A stretch of DNA of 8,267 bases from Candidatus Woesearchaeota archaeon (GTDB lineage Archaea > Nanobdellota > Nanobdellia > Woesearchaeales > UBA10216): the NCBI GenBank assembly GCA_013331515.1, contig DUGG01000042.1, positions 982 to 9,248 of the forward strand, written 5' to 3'. Made by a program: the position numbers and the translations under genes. The notes under the pieces were generated by a model, which saw only the letters and a list, made by a program, of their open reading frames with translations, searched no databases and was not told where the DNA came from. The first letter of the stretch is position 1. Each line of letters opens with the position of its first letter. Positions 6,233 to 8,267 of this stretch are shown here, one piece after another.

Positions 6233-7600
6233 ATGAAAGAATACAAAACGATTAGCAGGATTGCAGGCCCTCTGATTTTTGTTGAAAAAACAGAGCCGGT
6301 GGGCTACGCCGAGCTGGTCAGGATAGCGCTTCCGAATGGTGAAGTCAAATCAGGCCAGGTTTTGGACACGAGCGATGACATAGTCGTGGTCCAGGTGTTT
6401 GAAGGGACATCAGCCATAGACCTGAATACGGGGGTTAAGTTCCTTGGCGAGAACATAAAGCTGCCTGTATCAGATGATCTCCTTGGCAGAATCCTGAATG
6501 GCGCCGGAAAGCCGATAGATGGCGGGCCCGAAATAATTCCAGAAGAAAAAGTTGACATAACTGGGGCTGCCATAAACCCGTATGCACGTGCAAACCCTTC
6601 TGACTTTATCCAGACTGGCATCTCGACAATTGATGGCACGAACACCCTCGTCAGGGGACAGAAGCTGCCAATATTCTCTGCCTCGGGCCTTCCCCATAAC
6701 GAAATCGCCATGCAGATAGCAAGGCAGGCAAAGGTCCGCGGCAGCGAAGGCGGATTCGCCATAGTGTTCGCGGCAATGGGAATCACAAGCGAGGAGTCTC
6801 AAAAATTCATCGCCGAGTTTGAGGAGACTGGGGCGCTGAAAAGGGCTGTCGTTTTCCTCAACCTTGCAGACGACCCCGCTGTTGAAAGGCTTATTACGCC
6901 AAGAATGGCCCTTACGGCAGCTGAATACCTCGCCTTCAGGAAGGAAATGCACGTGCTGGTCATACTGACTGACATGACGAATTACGCCGAAAGCCTGAGG
7001 GAGATAGGCGCTGCGCGCTCGGAGATTCCTGGGAGGCGCGGCTACCCGGGCTATATGTACACTGACCTTGCCATGCTCTACGAGAGGGCAGGCATGATAA
7101 AAGGCAAGAAGGGCAGCATAACGCAGCTCCCAATACTCACAATGCCAGGCGATGACATCACTCACCCAATCCCAGACCTTACAGGATATATCACTGAAGG
7201 CCAGATTACCCTTAGCAGGGAGCTGCACAGCAAGGGCGTGTTCCCGCCGATTAACATTCTGGATTCCCTGAGCCGGCTTATGAATTTGGGCATCGGGAAG
7301 GGAAAAACCAGGGACGACCATAAGCAGGTTTCCGACCAGATATTTGCTTTTTACGCCGAGGGAAGGGACCTGCGCGGCCTTGTCGCAATTGTCGGGGAGG
7401 AGTCGCTGTCTGAAAGGGACAAGCGGTTATTGAAGTTTGCTGCTGATTTTGAGGCAAAGTTTGTCAGGCAGGGAAGGAATGAGGACCGCGACATTGAGCA
7501 GACGCTGGGTATAGGGTGGAAGCTTCTGTCTGAATTACCTGAAAGCGAGCTGACAAGGATAAGCCCTGAACTGAGGAAGCAGCATTATGGCAAGCATTGA
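6233..7600 (+). CDS. atpB: A-type ATP synthase subunit B (regulatory, non-catalytic)
   Basis: Subunit B alternates with A in the head and completes the catalytic site from the neighbouring face. From the ATG at 6233 it is 455 residues and begins [20 protein letters not shown], almost the family N-terminus. In-frame starts at 6218 (GTG), 6221 (ATG) and 6224 (GTG) would add up to five residues. The ATG at 6221 would overlap the atpA stop as TGATG, so coupled initiation there is possible. Instead of a P-loop it has [10 protein letters not shown] at 148-157, as expected for the non-catalytic subunit. Other landmarks are VFAAMGIT (178-185), [11 protein letters not shown] (210-220), [17 protein letters not shown] (264-280) and SLSRLM (345-350). 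Arg348 in SLSRLM is the likely arginine finger. The residue before this motif is Asp344, where I recall Pro in several homologues. The last 14 bases overlap atpD. Confidence 0.98.
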   Translation: MKEYKTISRIAGPLIFVEKTEPVGYAELVRIALPNGEVKSGQVLDTSDDIVVVQVFEGTSAIDLNTGVKFLGENIKLPVSDDLLGRILNGAGKPIDGGPEIIPEEKVDITGAAINPYARANPSDFIQTGISTIDGTNTLVRGQKLPIFSASGLPHNEIAMQIARQAKVRGSEGGFAIVFAAMGITSEESQKFIAEFEETGALKRAVVFLNLADDPAVERLITPRMALTAAEYLAFRKEMHVLVILTDMTNYAESLREIGAARSEIPGRRGYPGYMYTDLAMLYERAGMIKGKKGSITQLPILTMPGDDITHPIPDLTGYITEGQITLSRELHSKGVFPPINILDSLSRLMNLGIGKGKTRDDHKQVSDQIFAFYAEGRDLRGLVAIVGEESLSERDKRLLKFAADFEAKFVRQGRNEDRDIEQTLGIGWKLLSELPESELTRISPELRKQHYGKH

Positions 7601-8213
7601 TGTCAAGCCCACAAGGTCTGAGCTTTTGCAACTCAAGAAGAAGATTTCACTTGCCAGGACAGGCTATAATCTCCTGAAGAAGAAGCGTGATGGCCTGATT
7701 CTTGAGTTTTTCAATATCCTGAAGAAGGCAAGGGACGTGAGGAAGGAGCTTGTCGCTTCTTACGCCGGAGGGCTGCAAAAAGTCAACGTGGCAAGGGCGA
7801 TTGACGGGGACCTTGCGATAAGGTCGATCTCCATGGCGCTGAAATGCCTTCCGGTTGTTGAAGTGGAGGCCAGGAACATCATGGGCGTGAAAGTGCCAAA
7901 GATAAGCTTTGGCGAGTTCAAGAAAAGCATCTTTGAAAGGGGCTACGGCATAACTTCGGCATCATCAAAGATTGACGAGGCTGCGATGGCATACGAAATT
8001 GTAATCGAGAAGGTAGTGGCCGCCGCCGAAGTCGAGCTTACTCTGAAGAAGCTGCTTCGCGAGATAGAAAGGACAAAGAGGAAAGTCAACGCCCTTGAAA
8101 TAATCACAATCCCAAGGCTTGAGCAGGCGGCAAAGTACATCCGGCTGCGCCTTGAGGAGATGGAAAGGGAAAACTTCTCAAGGCTCAAGAGGATGAAGAC
8201 TGTACAGCGCTAG
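7587..8213 (+). CDS. atpD: A-type ATP synthase subunit D (central rotor shaft)
   Basis: Subunit D is the long coiled-coil axle that turns inside A3B3, the counterpart of F-type gamma. The 208-residue protein starts [20 protein letters not shown], with the conserved PTRSEL (8-13) and KRDGLI (33-38). The N-terminal helix (about 10-65) and C-terminal helix (about 130-204) are the two antiparallel shaft helices. The conserved second-helix stretch [11 protein letters not shown] (166-176) and EEMEREN (190-196) are present. The length is usual. The ATG at 7587 lies in another frame inside the last codons of atpB, a 14-base overlap, with GAGG at 7573-7576 ten bases upstream. Translational coupling to atpB is likely. 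It is the last gene of the operon in this window. Confidence 0.97.
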   Translation: MASIDVKPTRSELLQLKKKISLARTGYNLLKKKRDGLILEFFNILKKARDVRKELVASYAGGLQKVNVARAIDGDLAIRSISMALKCLPVVEVEARNIMGVKVPKISFGEFKKSIFERGYGITSASSKIDEAAMAYEIVIEKVVAAAEVELTLKKLLREIERTKRKVNALEIITIPRLEQAAKYIRLRLEEMERENFSRLKRMKTVQR

Positions 8214-8220
8214 AACGGCG

Positions 8221-8230
8221 TTGGCGCCAA
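8221..8230. repeat. Perfect 10-base palindrome after atpD
   Basis: TTGGCGCCAA is its own reverse complement. It begins eight bases after the atpD stop and ends 11 bases before the TATA-like box at 8242. That place fits an operator for the next promoter, but a chance origin is possible. The overlapping GGCG-TTGG-CGCC could form a four-pair hairpin, too short for a convincing terminator and not followed by a T-run. Confidence 0.45.
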
Positions 8231-8237
8231 GAAGAGG

Positions 8238-8247
8238 TAAATTTATA
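8238..8247 (+). promoter_or_regulatory. TATA-like element for a downstream gene
   Basis: TAAATTTATA contains the archaeal TATA-box core TTTATA (8242-8247), preceded by a purine-rich GAAGAGG that could serve as a BRE. Transcription would start roughly at or just past the window's end, so the gene it serves is not visible. The short ATG frame at 8253 stops after two codons and is not a gene. The element suggests the ATP synthase operon ends with atpD. Confidence 0.5.
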
Positions 8248-8267
8248 GAGAAATGCGCTGATTAGTG

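Larger units (their letters stand above)
56..8213 (+). other. A-type ATP synthase operon, order H-I-K-E-C-F-A-B-D
   Basis: Nine genes on one strand encode all core subunits of an archaeal A1AO ATP synthase in the order known from methanogens (ahaHIKECFABD). The largest gap between genes is about 22 bases and several genes overlap, so a single transcript is likely. The only promoter-like sequence upstream is just before atpH, and the next TATA-like box lies after atpD. No gene for the variable extra subunit G, reported after D in Methanosarcina, lies within the 54 bases that follow D. Confidence 0.93.

Noticed and set aside
6470..7321. A 283-codon open frame on the minus strand within atpB.
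   Set aside because: It is fully antisense to conserved atpB sequence, with no recognisable domain or start signal.
8217..8228. Hairpin GGCG-TTGG-CGCC as a terminator of the operon.
   Set aside because: The stem has only four pairs and no T-run follows. Archaeal termination relies mainly on T-runs, and none is seen between the atpD stop and the window end.

Overview
The window holds one complete archaeal A-type (A1AO, V-type-related) ATP synthase operon and almost nothing else. Nine genes on the + strand follow the classic archaeal order H-I-K-E-C-F-A-B-D, from about position 56 to 8213. The organism is an archaeon. Evidence: the subunit families and gene order, a TATA-like element 25-30 bases before the first start codon with no ribosome binding site, GGAGG-type ribosome binding sites on internal genes, and strong use of AGG for arginine. 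The sequence alone does not separate a euryarchaeon from a DPANN lineage.

Layout. Positions 1-55: end of an upstream intergenic region with the operon promoter. 56-412: atpH, peripheral-stalk coiled coil. 419-2296: atpI, membrane stator carrying the ion half-channels. 2317-2544: atpK, rotor-ring proteolipid. 2567-3130: atpE, peripheral stalk. 3099-4181: atpC, central-rotor socket. 4192-4479: atpF, central stalk. 4494-6221: atpA, catalytic subunit. 6233-7600 (possibly from 6221): atpB, non-catalytic nucleotide-site subunit. 7587-8213: atpD, rotor shaft. 8214-8267: short intergenic region with a 10-base palindrome followed by a TATA-like box, probably the promoter of the next gene.

How the genes work together. 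A and B form the A3B3 head. D and F form the central axle, which sits in C on top of the ring of K subunits. E and H form the peripheral stalks that hold the head to subunit I, which passes ions to the K ring. Ion flow between I and K turns the ring and shaft and drives ATP synthesis in A. All key residues I looked for are present: P-loop in A, the arginine of I, the carboxylate of K and the arginine finger of B. The complex therefore looks functional.

The genes are packed tightly, with overlaps at E/C and B/D and a stop/start overlap or short gap at A/B, consistent with one transcript and coupled translation. I found no mobile element, RNA gene, CRISPR array or unknown protein family. I do not see an undescribed system here. 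The findings are small regulatory and structural details of a well-known operon.
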